Counted from the first letter of the stretch, positions 1 to 10,340 are shown. The stretch: 64,000 nt of DNA from Rhizopus arrhizus (GCA_024220505.1 JAKZZE010000004.1:1240001-1304000); one strand, 5' to 3'. Program-made: numbers and translations. The notes: generated from the letters alone by a model not told the origin.

Positions 1-99
1 AGAGAATAGGGCCTTGACCAGTGTAATTTGAATTTAAAAGCTAAATTAGCATGTGCAAAATAATAACTAAATTTTTGTTTTATCCTTTTTGAAATATAG

Positions 100-865
100 G
101 CTTTCATATTGAAGTACTACAGAGAGCATCTGGTCCCTCGGGGTATCACCTTTGACCTGAAGGAGGTCTTGCGCTACAAGCAAAACGCAAAGGTCAGAGA
201 TTTGCTTGTAGCAGCTGCCAAGAAGGAGCCATTTTCTGCTGGCATTACTGTTTCTGACATGCGCAGCATGGTCAGAAACAAATTCAACTACATGGTGAGA
301 GAAAGTAAGGGGCTGACGGCTACGTCAGAAGAATCAACGCGTCGTAGTCGTGTGCATGCAGTAAGTAATTAATATTGGAAAATTGAAATATATAGTGTTT
401 GAAGTACTTACATTACTTCTTTACATTAGAAGCTCGCCATGAGGCGAAATGCTTACAATGCAGCCCCAGAGGAATTTGAAGCTCGTTTTCCTTTTGGAAA
501 AAAGCTTCTGATAGCCGATTGGACCTCAGAGGAAGAAGATGGCCCTGAGGATGAACATGGTCCTGTGTTTGTGGTAAAAAGACCACTCTTTCGAAGTAAA
601 GCAGTAAGTAGTATTTTTGTTATAGTATTTATTTTCTAATATACCTTTAATTAATCTACAGGTGGACGAATTCCATGCTTCTCTTCAAAAAGCATGGAGA
701 GACTCCTTGTCGAAAAAAGGCACCATCAATAGAACAAGAAGGGTGGTGGACTACTTCGACAAGGAGTTCCCCACAAACCTTGCCCATGAGGATTATCCCT
801 CTTGGGCCTTTTCTTCTCCTGGCCTTGGCTTTTCCTCTTCTGCTGCTGCTAATCCTATGCAGTAA
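100..865 (+). CDS. Unrecognised spliced protein, 3' exons
   Basis: Three exons join in frame: 100-360, 430-603 and 662-865. They are bounded by GTAAGT donors at 361 and 604 and by acceptors ending at 99, 429 and 661. All junctions are phase 0, so the partial product is about 213 aa, ending PMQ-stop at 863-865. The 5' part lies upstream, since an acceptor (tatag) precedes the first visible exon and may even be outside the window. The sequence is charged, with an acidic patch (TSEEEDGPEDE) and no motif I recognise. The stop overlaps a possible donor (CAG/TAAG), so a further 3' exon cannot be excluded. It converges on the Tnp2 transposase at 1063 and could be an accessory gene of that element or a host gene. 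Function unknown. Confidence 0.55.
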
Positions 866-1062
866 GCGTTTACTTTCTCTTTTCTCTCTCTCCCTCCTTT
901 TTTTTTTTTTTTTTTTTTTTTTTGCTGCCTTTTTGTTGTCTCTGCAAATTGAATAAAAATTTCAAAAAAAAAAATAACAATAATAGTCTATTGAATGATT
1001 CTTTAGTAAAATAAATAATAATAATAATAATAAAAGAATGTTTGAATAATTTAGCATAGTTG
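866..1062. other. AT-rich spacer between convergent genes
   Basis: Contains a long T tract (about 898-923), an A tract and a short ATA trinucleotide run near 1012-1032. It separates the ends of two convergent genes. No gene is visible here. Confidence 0.6.
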
Positions 1063-3893
1063 TTACATATAAATTCTTCTTGGCAGAGCGAGAGTAAGAA
1101 GATGGTTATCAACATATGGACATATAGCAACAGGGTTGAAAATCCTGTAAATTGGAAGTATATTGCTGCTTGTAACTGGATCAAATTGATTCTTCCACAC
1201 TTGGATGCCAGTACCATCAAAGGTGGGAAAATGTTGGGTCGCATGGCTGTACCAATTGACGAATGCAAAATAATGAGTGGTATTGTTGAAGGAATGTGAA
1301 AAAAAATATAATATTTGACCAATTCGTAGTTGGTTATTTACAACGGCTTGAATGTATGATGATGATGAATGACTGTCTGATTGTTGGTAACGTTGTCCAA
1401 GCAAGTTAATTTTCTTAAATGATTGTATCATTGTACTAATTGTATTCATAATAGGTGTTTCATAGGTATCCATATAATAATTTTGTAAGACTTCATAGTG
1501 TTCAGGGCATAAGATTTGTTGTTTGTTGTTGGTTTTTGAAGGAAGGGATTTTGGTGGCAGAGGCTCACTACCAGTAATTGTCAGGTTAAATAGACTTGGT
1601 CCGTCTATGAACTGAGCGTAATCAAATGGCGTTAGACCACTCTCGTCATTCGTAACTTCGCCTATTTCCCTTATAAAGTTGAGTAGTAGGAGCATGTCTT
1701 CGTTGTTGGTATTAATAAGTGTTGATAATGAATGTATAAGATCTTGTGTATGTATTGTTTGTGTAAGCATAGTGACATAAGTAGTTTCGAAGCCTGTCTT
1801 GTAATTGATATTTATCTTTTTGACATCACCATTCAAGCGTTCAAAACCATAGAGCCAAAAGGCATAAGAGGGACCAAAGTCCAAAAAGCATTCTTTCAAA
1901 TGCATGTGCATATGCATATTTGGTGTTATACTTGTTTTTCCATAAAGTTGAGCACAAGTCTTGCCAAAGGTCTTAAATAATGAATGTGCTGTGTGTATTT
2001 CTTCAATTGTGATCAAAGGACCAGTCACCAATCTTACTGCTTCTACATATCGTATCCAATTGATGAAATGTTCACCGATTAGTCTTTGTTTTAACAGAAA
2101 AGGCGAAAGCACAACACACCACGTTCTCCATTCATCGGATTTCATATTGCTAAAAGTACTTTCAATCTTGCCTTTTTTTCGTTTTTGTTTTTTTTTTTTT
2201 ATACAAAAAATTAGTGTTCAGACTTATCACAGAATTAATTCTTTTATATTTGTTGCATACCTTTGGAGATTCTGCAGTACTGTGATGGAATAGCAATTGA
2301 AGCTGATTCATCAGCCATGGCTTTGAAATCAGCCGTAGAAAGAAGCCCGTGATCTACCCAAACTTCAACCATTCGTTTTGGCGTACCTAGAAATAAATTG
2401 TGCATAGGATCAACTGTTGTTAACCTTACAACATCAAAGTATTCTAGTCGGTGAAGTTCACTCCATTTACTTCCTGTGTCCGTCTGCAGGGTTCTTTGTT
2501 GTGTAATGTGAGTGGCATTGAGCCAAGCATATGCTTCTTGGCGCTGCTGGGTATTGTTTCGCAGAATCCAATGCTCATCGTCAAAGTCTGAAAAATCTGG
2601 CTTCGTTGAATTTGCACCAGTACTGATTCGCGAAAACACAGTGGAACACTTGTTGCAGGCTTTGTGCGCGGATTGACCCATGAATCCAGCTACCTTACGA
2701 GCTGCTGGTATATCACAGTTAACGGACATCAAAGCAACACGTACCATCTCACCGTTTCTGTTCTGGTACGTTGGCATCATCATACCTCCGTACAAGGTAT
2801 TCAGCTCTGCAATCATTGGTCGCAAGAAATTTTGGAGCTGGTCATCCGTGGGCTCGCCAGGCCCAGGAATCATACCAACCAGGATGATGTTGGAAACCTT
2901 CATCCTGGAACCCCTTGGAAGGTTGTTGATAGTGAGATATACACCACCGCAAGAGTAATGCATACCATCACTAGGTTGAAACCAATCAACGTTCAATGAC
3001 ACCATTAATGATCGTCTTTTATTCACAAATGGCTCCCCAGCTGAGTCGACCATCTCATTCCAGACTCTACCATCATAAATGTCATACAACACACCTTCCT
3101 CCACATATCGACCTCTCCACTGTTCAATTTCTGTTTCAAAGTTCGGACGGACAAAGAACTTCTTCAACGTTTCGACAATTGAGTTGTACGGGAACTCAAG
3201 GACGGGCTTCAGGCTGCTGCCAACAAAAAGTGAATTACCACATGGGCGCTCTTGTCTGTGGGGGTTGTTTGCAAACCTGACAAAAGGGCATAGTCGGGTA
3301 TGCAAACTTCCCGTGTCATAAACACTTCTACAAAGAGAACAGACAAGGAAACGGGAGACACCACTACTGGCAGAGGAATAATTGACCATGGCACGAGCAG
3401 TGGAGATCTTTGTAGGAATCTCCATGCCATGGCCAAGGGCACGAACAAAGAAAGAAAGAAAGGCCAACAGTTCTTCACCGGCTTCAACAGAAAGGTGCTT
3501 TGCTTGAAAAAGCACAAGGTAAAGGACCAGGAGATACTCCAATTGTTGGTCGTTGGTCATTTCTTCTTCCATGTCGACATCCATGTCAGCATCAAGGTCG
3601 AATTCTAAATTTGTTTAATAAAAAAAAAGGGTGTGTTTATGAATATACCTTCAAACGTGCTTCTTTCGGTAGAACTGGAGGGTTGCTCGAAGATATTTTC
3701 TAATCTTCTTTGTCTCAAAACTATTTTAATTGCACTTTAGTCTTTCTGCATTTCTTTAAAAAAAAGTACCTTCTCCAACTTTGTCAATACGCTTATGAGT
3801 ATTAGCGGTTTTCTTGGCAATCATTCTGAATCCTTCAGGACATTTGCTGCATTTGGTGCATTGGCATTTAACTTTGTTGTTAGTGGCGTTCAT
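1063..3893 (-). CDS. Tnp2-family (CACTA/Plavaka-like) transposase
   Basis: Four exons on the minus strand join in frame: 3893-3770, 3699-3649, 3604-2261 and 2171-1063. Together they give 2628 nt, or 875 aa, with all introns in phase 1. The first exon is a cysteine-rich segment (CQCTKCSKC) like the zinc-binding N terminus of fungal Plavaka transposases. The long exon has the family blocks NVDWFQPSDG, CDIPAARKVAGF and DPMHNLFLGT, the expected surroundings of the acidic catalytic residues. The last exon has the conserved ITPNMHMHMHLKECFLDFGP block and ends in the usual GSEPLPPK tail region. I chose the 2172 acceptor because it alone keeps the frame and restores the SKGKIESTFS block. No stop or frameshift is seen, so it may be functional. 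I could not locate the element's terminal inverted repeats. Confidence 0.85.
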
Positions 3894-4060
3894 TTCAAAA
3901 AAAAAAAATAATATTCAGGATTTAGTAGAGGAATAAGATAGAAAAAAATGCGTGATCAAAAAAAACTAAAGCAAATATACTAAATTTGGATGTCGTTTCC
4001 TAAACAGTAACAGTTTTACGTGTACTAAAGAAATGTTTTTTTTTCCTTGTTTTGTTTCAG

Positions 4061-4243
4061 AGAACATATTTAACATTGAGGATACAAAAGATATAAAAGA
4101 AAACTCAACAATGGTTAAAATGTAAGTTTGTAACAACAAAAATAATACCAGGTCTAACGTCGTTTTTCTTTTTTTTTTTTCTTTTTATATTAAGGATTTC
4201 TAATGGGACACAAATGGATGACGAACATGAACCTCATGAGTAA
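4061..4243 (+). CDS. Possible two-exon 3' end of a small gene
   Basis: After a good acceptor (tttgtttcag, ending 4060) an open stretch 4061-4121 leads to a GTAAGT donor. It joins in frame to 4195-4243, which ends in TAA at 4241-4243. The joined frame codes about 36 residues that start ENIFNIEDTKD. No upstream exon or start could be identified, and there is no family resemblance. It lies just upstream of the Tnp2 gene in divergent orientation. It may be a second small gene of that transposon or a chance combination. Confidence 0.25.
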
Positions 4244-4674
4244 AGTTATTCTTTCCAACAGATAAAACTATAAGAATATCAAACTTATATTACTGCTTGT
4301 TGCTGCAAAGTGTTTTTTGATAAAGAAAGTTGGCAATGTTAACATCTCTAATGGCTAATGGCAAATTACACCCATGTGTAAACATAAAGTAAGTAATGAA
4401 CTAATATAAGCTTAAAAACATATATTCTTTTTATTGTATGTCATGAAAAATAATAAAGCAATCTATTTACTTGAAAAACAAAAAAATTGTGCTTGTATCT
4501 ATTGATTATAATTGCCTTGTAACAAGATGTTAACAAAGCTTCTTTTTTTTTTTATTCTTTTTAGAATATACACGTATTCTTGTTATAATGTACAAGCATT
4601 TGTATTTTTATAAAACATGTTTACTGTTAGGTTATTGTTTTCATTTGAATAAGTAACATTTTATTGCTATGCTC

Positions 4675-4707
<33 letters not shown>

Positions 4708-5186
4708 ATTCTTCAGCTTCTTTTTTTTTTTTTCCCAAACGCAACTATTTTGTTACGTTCTGTTACACGCTTCAAATGAACTAAGCTAAAGATCACAGAC
4801 TGCCTTCCTAATATGTATTCTTTTGATCAAAATAATCACAATGTGTTTTTGTTTTCCGCATTTTGCCCTCAAAAATAAAAAAAAGAAAATATCGGTCTTT
4901 CAACGATAGAGGAGAACAGGCTTTCCAAAAAGAGACTATTTGAAAAAAAAAAGACACTTTTTTAAAACATGAATAACTCTATGAATACTTACACCACAAA
5001 AAAAATAATAAAATTATTAAATTTCTTTATTTTTTTCGCACCTAAATCTTTTTCAAAATTCAAAAAGGTGCAATACAGAGCATTTTAATTTTTTTCGTTT
5101 AATCAAAGTTATTTAAATCGTTGAAATTTTGATGTTAGAAATGACTGCCAATGACTGATAACGCTGAAAATCACCAATTATTTGCA
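4244..5186. other. Gene-poor AT-rich region
   Basis: Dense in A/T homopolymers (T tracts near 4547, 4675-4700 and 4719-4732). I see no coding signal on either strand. The right part leads into a tRNA-like segment next to the LINE insertion. Confidence 0.6.
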
Positions 5187-5246
5187 GTGGAAAGGACACT
5201 CAACCCATACGGTAGCGCCTTAACCACTACGACAAACACCCACACC
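5187..5246 (-). other. tRNA-like relic next to the tRNA-Gly site
   Basis: Read on the minus strand from 5246, the sequence resembles a tRNA 5' half with a box A-like TCGTAGTGGTT. About 30 nt later a box B-like GGTTGAGTGTCC appears. I could not fold a complete cloverleaf, because the anticodon arm seems missing. It sits 1 nt from the tRNA-Gly start copy on the other strand. It could be a degenerate tRNA gene, a SINE head, or chance. Confidence 0.3.
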
Positions 5247-5260
5247 GCGTTCTTAGTTTA
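5247..5260. repeat. 14-bp target-site duplication, left copy
   Basis: GCGTTCTTAGTTTA is identical to the first 14 nt of the tRNA-Gly gene at 10270. It marks the left border of the LINE insertion. The next base differs (G here, A in the tRNA), so the duplication is exactly 14 bp. Confidence 0.9.
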
Positions 5261-5524
5261 GACGAAGATTTTTATTAATATATATTTGGAGTATATTGAC
5301 AAGCGATAAATATCATGATAGTCATACTCAAGTACAAAAAGAAAAGACAAGAAACAAAAAACACTCGCAGAGCACACAAGAGCGAAAAAAAAGGAAAGAG
5401 AAAAGGCCAATGGAGACGCTAACTACTGAGCAACTCGTCAACACCATGGTCTCCTCCGCATCGTGCACTAAAATGGTTTGGCAGTGGGAGGTAGAAGCCA
5501 GAGGGTGGATCAGAGCGCTTGTCA

Positions 5525-8500
5525 TTAGGGAGTAGTAGCAGCAGAGGACTTGTCAATCCAGACTTGACCTGGCAGAGAAGACGAGTTGTACTCGATGTCA
5601 GGATGACAGATCTTGTCAAAGTGACAGAGGATCTGACAAAGAGCGGACCAAAATGGCGGACAACGAGCAGAAGCAGAGACAGGAAGCAAGTTCAAGACAT
5701 AGTCTATGTGGTGACCCACATAACCAGTCGGCGGAACAGGTAGACAGCACCAAAGAGCAAAAGGAACCAAGGTACAGACCATGAGGTGAGAACGAGAAGT
5801 ATCGCCAAGACCACAGGAACAGGGAGCAGGCTTGCCTGGGATCCAACCCATGCGCCATCTAACAAGACGAGACCGGTCAGCACGGGAGGCAGGCAAGTAC
5901 AGGATGGGATCCACCCGGAGAACAGGACGACAAGCGCGAATCAGAACCTGAGGGGTGGACTGTAAGAAGCTTTGAAATTGATCTTGACGATACCTTCGCA
6001 ACCAAGAAGCAAGACGAGAAGACGAAAGAGGAGCATCCGAAGGGTAGTCGAGTACGATTTGCCGCTTACGGAGCTGTGTCAGCAATGACGACGGAACAGA
6101 AGAGGATAGCAGAGACAAGAGACAGTCATCAGGAAGGCCATTGAATCGAAGGCAGAACTTCAGAACCAAGGTATCTGCTCGAAATGTCATTGACGGCAGA
6201 TTGGTGATATGGCGGAGGACGACAGTCGAGGCAGTTCGGTGACCACCGACAAGCATTCGAAGACACCGGTCTTGAGCGCGGTTAAGCTCTTCACCGTCCT
6301 TTCTTGTAAGTCGAGCAATAGCAAGGCCATACTCGAGCTTAGGACGGATGAAGGCAGCAAAGAGACGAGAAGAGAGAAGCAGAGTAAAGCCTTGACGGTT
6401 AAGGCCCATAGAGTGAAGTTGAGCCATAGCCGCCAAGGTACTTGAAGAGCGATTCTTTATCATGGCAGAGACAGAGATACCTTTACCATCGAAAGGGACA
6501 CCAAGATAAGTGAACTCCTCAACAGAGGGAAGATCTTCATCATACAACGACATCTGAACAAAGCGACTTGAACCTGGAGAAGGTGCATTGAGGACGGCAC
6601 ACTTTGGTGGACTCCACTTGTAACCAAGAGTCAGAGAATGGATCTGTGCTAGGTCCAGCATATGCCGAACTTCGCTAGCAGACCCAACCAGTGCCACATC
6701 ATCCGCATACAACAGACTGTTGATGGGTGTGGGCGACAGAGACGAGGAAGACAAAGCAGCAGTACCAACCAAAGGACCAAAGGGAAGACCATCGGAGACC
6801 AGAGCACCAGGACCAGGAGGACCAGAAGGAGACACCGATAACACCGAGGTGGTTGTTGCAGAAGCAGCAGAACGAAGCAAAGCTGGTAATGTGTTGACAT
6901 AGATAGAGTACAGGTGAGGACTCAAGACAGAGCCCTGAAGGACACCTGTACTCGGCACAAACGGATCAGAGACATTGTTCTGCAACAACACAGACACCGA
7001 GACATCATCAAACATGTTGGCCAACAAGGACACCAAGGACAGAGGAGCAGAAGAGGCGAGCATCGATTGCCATATGATACGACGATCGACTGTATCATAG
7101 GCTGACTTGATGTCCAGGAAAGCGACCACAGGATAATGATTGTGTCGGCGTCGGTAAGAGTGCATCAGATCATGGAGACAGAGAGCTTGATCCAATGCAC
7201 TACGCTGGTGACGGAAACCACCTTGAACTACATCGAGCGGAGGAGAGACATCTTCAACAAAGGGAAAGAGACACATCTCAAAGAGCTTGCGGACGATGGA
7301 GGTCAAGGAGATTGGACGATAGTTCCCTGGCGAGGTAGGATCACCCTTTTTGTGGATGGGGACCACCTGAGCTTGACGCCAGAGAGAAGGGGTATATGAC
7401 CACTGGTAGCAGATACTGAAAAGCAAAGAGAGCAGTGGGACCAGAACAGACTTGATGGGGAGAAGCATCTCCGTACGCAAGTGGTCAGGACCAGGAGCCT
7501 TACGCAGAGGGAGACGTCGCATCAGTGAACCCACACTGTCAGCAGAGAATGAGGGCATACCAGGGTCTTGACTATCGAGGTCAAAAGGCACCATACCAGA
7601 GACAGAGGGCAGAGGGTCAGGACGCCTTGACGGAAGACCGTCACCAGAGTAGACCGAGGCAAGGTGTTGACGCATCGCGTTCGCACCTGCAGCAGGGCCG
7701 TCAGGATGGGTAAATCCAACCTGTTGACGTCGTCGGTTCCGAATCACCTTCACCTTCGACATCGCACGAGCAAGTTCGCCACGGGCCAGAGAGTCACAGA
7801 AAGCACGCCAAGAGAGACGTTTAGCAGACTTGAGAGCACTACGGAAACGGGCTTGAGCAACCTGATGTCGATCCCACCACAAGGCCTTGTCGATGCCAGT
7901 GGCACGACGCCACTTGCGATAGTGGTGTTCACGAACATCAGCGAGTTCTTGCAAGTGCGCATTCCAGAATGGCTTCCATTGGGAAGGTCGAGAAGAGCGA
8001 GAGCCAACCGACTTGTCGAGTGCACTATAGATCGCCTCATTCAGAGTGTCATTGAGAGCGTCTATAGGCGGAGCAGCAGAAGGAGGACTTGACTTCAGAG
8101 CTTTGAGCTGATCAACCAATGGAGAGACCAAGGACTGGAATGTGGCCACGTACAGACTACAGACATCGGGTTCCTTCAACCGAGAGAGGTTCCATAGCCG
8201 ACGGGCAGAAGAAGAAGAAGAAGAGAGAACGGGCTGCGATGGATAACCATCAGGGACTGCATAGTCAAAGGACAAGGACAACAGTTTGTGGTCAGAGCCA
8301 AGAGAGAGATCACTGTAGACTTGCATCCGAGGGGACCTAAGGACAGAGGTCATGTTGGTCAAGAAGTAGTCGATCATACTTTGCTTGACTTGACCACCAC
8401 GAAAGGACAAGAAGGTAGGTACCCCAGGAGCGAGGGTCGAGTTCAGAACAGAGAGACCATGTTCTTCACACCAGCGAAGCAGCACCGAACCTCGAGTATT

Positions 8501-9088
8501 GGCAACGGAATCACCCGTTAGTGCACCAAGACGCGCGTTCAGATCACCACAGATGATCGTGTCGTCTGTCAAGGGCAACGAAACCAACACAGAAGAGACC
8601 TCGTCGTTGGACAAGGAAGGGGGCAAATACAGGCAGATGAGACGCAAGGAGCGACCCAACCGCAGACCCAGAGCATACTTGGTATGAACCGGGAACTGTA
8701 CCACAGCCATCGGACACCGAGGAGACACCAGAGCAGAAACACCTTGAGAGCCACGATAGCTGTTGATCACAGGAGAGCCATACAGGTTGAACTGGGTCCA
8801 AGAGGTACGGATCCTGTGAGGCGGAAGCAACCAGGTTTCAGTGATGAAGACCAAAGAGAACGACTGGCAGTGACGGAGGAGATCCTCGGCTGTGGATTCT
8901 TGAAGCCCATTGGCATTCCACAAGCCGATAGTGAGCGGTATAGAAGAAGTTAATGAGGATGATGAAGAAGAGGGTGGACCATGGAAGCCATGAGAACCAG
9001 AGGGAACCAAAGGAGAGGAAGGAGCTGGGACCATACCAGTAGCAGAGACCGAGGATGCATTATAATGACAAGTATTACTACTCATCAT
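5525..9088 (-). CDS. LINE ORF2: endonuclease-reverse transcriptase
   Basis: 1187 aa, open from ATG at 9088. The N-terminal third is an endonuclease/exonuclease/phosphatase domain with the family motifs LWNANG, TETW, GDLNAR and GSDHK. This is the APE-like nuclease that nicks the target DNA. The central domain is a reverse transcriptase with PIHKKGD, NYRPISL, FLDIKSAYDTV, GVLQGSVLSP and the catalytic YADD. The C-terminal part holds a zinc-finger-like CxCx9HxxxC motif (CSCGLGDTSRSHLMVC), as in several APE LINE clades. The ATG overlaps the ORF1 stop as TAATG. No catalytic residue is obviously missing, so it may be active. There is no RNase H domain that I can recognise. Confidence 0.93.
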   Translation of the reverse strand: MMSSNTCHYNASSVSATGMVPAPSSPLVPSGSHGFHGPPSSSSSSLTSSIPLTIGLWNANGLQESTAEDLLRHCQSFSLVFITETWLLPPHRIRTSWTQFNLYGSPVINSYRGSQGVSALVSPRCPMAVVQFPVHTKYALGLRLGRSLRLICLYLPPSLSNDEVSSVLVSLPLTDDTIICGDLNARLGALTGDSVANTRGSVLLRWCEEHGLSVLNSTLAPGVPTFLSFRGGQVKQSMIDYFLTNMTSVLRSPRMQVYSDLSLGSDHKLLSLSFDYAVPDGYPSQPVLSSSSSSARRLWNLSRLKEPDVCSLYVATFQSLVSPLVDQLKALKSSPPSAAPPIDALNDTLNEAIYSALDKSVGSRSSRPSQWKPFWNAHLQELADVREHHYRKWRRATGIDKALWWDRHQVAQARFRSALKSAKRLSWRAFCDSLARGELARAMSKVKVIRNRRRQQVGFTHPDGPAAGANAMRQHLASVYSGDGLPSRRPDPLPSVSGMVPFDLDSQDPGMPSFSADSVGSLMRRLPLRKAPGPDHLRTEMLLPIKSVLVPLLSLLFSICYQWSYTPSLWRQAQVVPIHKKGDPTSPGNYRPISLTSIVRKLFEMCLFPFVEDVSPPLDVVQGGFRHQRSALDQALCLHDLMHSYRRRHNHYPVVAFLDIKSAYDTVDRRIIWQSMLASSAPLSLVSLLANMFDDVSVSVLLQNNVSDPFVPSTGVLQGSVLSPHLYSIYVNTLPALLRSAASATTTSVLSVSPSGPPGPGALVSDGLPFGPLVGTAALSSSSLSPTPINSLLYADDVALVGSASEVRHMLDLAQIHSLTLGYKWSPPKCAVLNAPSPGSSRFVQMSLYDEDLPSVEEFTYLGVPFDGKGISVSAMIKNRSSSTLAAMAQLHSMGLNRQGFTLLLSSRLFAAFIRPKLEYGLAIARLTRKDGEELNRAQDRCLRMLVGGHRTASTVVLRHITNLPSMTFRADTLVLKFCLRFNGLPDDCLLSLLSSSVPSSLLTQLRKRQIVLDYPSDAPLSSSRLASWLRRYRQDQFQSFLQSTPQVLIRACRPVLRVDPILYLPASRADRSRLVRWRMGWIPGKPAPCSCGLGDTSRSHLMVCTLVPFALWCCLPVPPTGYVGHHIDYVLNLLPVSASARCPPFWSALCQILCHFDKICHPDIEYNSSSLPGQVWIDKSSAATTP

Positions 9089-10092
9089 TATAATGATCCA
9101 AAGCTGGAACGAGAGGCAGGACGGTGATGCTCATAGTCATCAAGAACCATGTCGTCGTCGGGTTGATCAGGATGACGAGGGAAGGAGGGACGATCTTGCT
9201 TGGCAGACAAGACATCTGAGACTGCCTCGTCAGACACCATGGCATTAGCCAAAAAGAAGCGCGAGACAGCAACAGCAACAGGATAGCGCAAGCGCTCTAA
9301 GGTACGAAGGCAACGCTCATTAGAAATGTGCGCCATCTTTTCTTGACGTACCTCAAGAGACGCGGAAGAGAAAGCAGGGTCAGCAACGTTGTCGGGGTCC
9401 AAAGGATCGAACTGATCAAGGATCTTGATCTTTGCTTTTTCAAGCAAAGAGACGAGAGCAGGCTTGTACTGAAGGTGTACAAGAAGGCCAACAACGGAGT
9501 GTGCGGGGAACGAAACATCTAACACCCGCCAGGTGTCAACACCCAAACGACCAAGACGACGACGAGCTTCGGTGTATGTCATTTTACGGGATCGAGGTAT
9601 GTAGACATAGTCAAATCCTTGCTCACCAGTTACAGGCTGGAAGCCACGAGCAGCAGCGGCGCGACGACGGAGTTTGTTCTTTGTAGAACGAGAAACAACA
9701 GTAGCCCAAGACGAGGCAGCAGTACCCAAGGAGGGCGAAGAAACGGACGCGTTAGCAGCAGCAGGAGCAACAGGAGAAGAAACGGCGGCATTTGAACTTG
9801 GGGTGCTTGTAGGGACCCCGGCAGTTTGTGCGGCCAGTTGGGCCCGCAAAGAAGCAATCTCATTGGCCTGAGACTGGTTAGTTTCGGCAAGGCGAGCATT
9901 CTCACCTCGCAAAGTTTCAAGCTCTAGCTTAAGCTGTTCTAGAGCAGAGAGACGAGCAGTGACCGCTTCAAGTGCGTGACTGAGATTCTGGACAGTGACT
10001 TCCAGGTCCGGCGAATTGAGTCCGGCGGCGGCATTCAGGATCTTGGATCCTCTAGTATTTCTTGTTGAAGACATTTGGATGCAAACTTTCAA
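9088..10092 (-). CDS. LINE ORF1: coiled-coil nucleic-acid-binding protein
   Basis: 334 aa. Residues about 30-90 form a leucine-heptad coiled coil (LSALEQLKLELETLRGENAR region). An Ala/Ser/Pro linker and a basic segment (KNKLRRRAAAARG) follow, then an alpha/beta region (about residues 160-250) that could be RRM-like. No CCHC zinc knuckle is present. ORF1 proteins trimerise through the coiled coil and coat the element RNA. A second in-frame ATG lies six codons after the first. The stop codon TAA overlaps the ATG of ORF2, which implies coupled translation. Confidence 0.85.
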   Translation of the reverse strand: MKVCIQMSSTRNTRGSKILNAAAGLNSPDLEVTVQNLSHALEAVTARLSALEQLKLELETLRGENARLAETNQSQANEIASLRAQLAAQTAGVPTSTPSSNAAVSSPVAPAAANASVSSPSLGTAASSWATVVSRSTKNKLRRRAAAARGFQPVTGEQGFDYVYIPRSRKMTYTEARRRLGRLGVDTWRVLDVSFPAHSVVGLLVHLQYKPALVSLLEKAKIKILDQFDPLDPDNVADPAFSSASLEVRQEKMAHISNERCLRTLERLRYPVAVAVSRFFLANAMVSDEAVSDVLSAKQDRPSFPRHPDQPDDDMVLDDYEHHRPASRSSFGSL

Positions 10093-10269
10093 CGACGATT
10101 AAGCAACAAGTAATGAAGATATCAGAATAAGAGTTGAACCAAATAAAAGTATAGATCAAAAGGAGTCGATTGATGTAAAAATTGTTGATGGATGGATAGA
10201 TTTGACAGAGATATCGGCTTTCCAAAAAAGAGTCGAATTTACCTTTTTAACCAAAAGCGAAAGAAAAGT

Positions 10270-10340
10270 GCGTTCTTAGTTTAATGGTAGAATTTCACCC
10301 TTCCAAGGTGAAGGCCGGGGTTCGATTCCCCGAGGACGCA
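10270..10340 (+). tRNA. tRNA-Gly(TCC)
   Basis: A 71-nt cloverleaf. The acceptor stem GCGTTCT pairs with AGGACGC (one G-T). The anticodon stem TCACC/GGTGA encloses loop CTTCCAA with anticodon TCC at 10302-10304. The T arm is CCGGGGTTCGATTCCCCG. No intron. The first 14 nt are also the right copy of the LINE target duplication, so the gene was cut and then rebuilt. The first T run of at least four downstream is at 10401, unusually far for a Pol III terminator. Confidence 0.95.

Larger units (their letters stand above)
5261..10269 (-). mobile_element. Full-length non-LTR retrotransposon in a tRNA gene
   Basis: A 5.0-kb antisense element bounded by the 14-bp duplication GCGTTCTTAGTTTA (5247-5260 and 10270-10283). 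It carries a 5' leader (10093-10269), a coiled-coil ORF1, an ORF2 with endonuclease and reverse transcriptase, and a 264-nt 3' UTR (5261-5524) without a poly(A) tail. Both ORFs are open over their whole length. GC content is clearly higher than in the flanks. It is an APE-type LINE; the clade (I/Jockey-like or Tx1-like) cannot be settled by eye. Confidence 0.9.

Noticed and set aside
870..1322. 150-aa minus-strand ORF near the Tnp2 end
   Set aside because: Made of homopolymer-coded Phe/Lys runs, overlaps the end of the transposase gene in another frame, and has no family match.
5525..9088. Many plus-strand ORFs of 60-140 aa across the LINE
   Set aside because: Shadows of the GC-richer antisense ORF2; low-complexity Arg/Gln-rich products with no motif.
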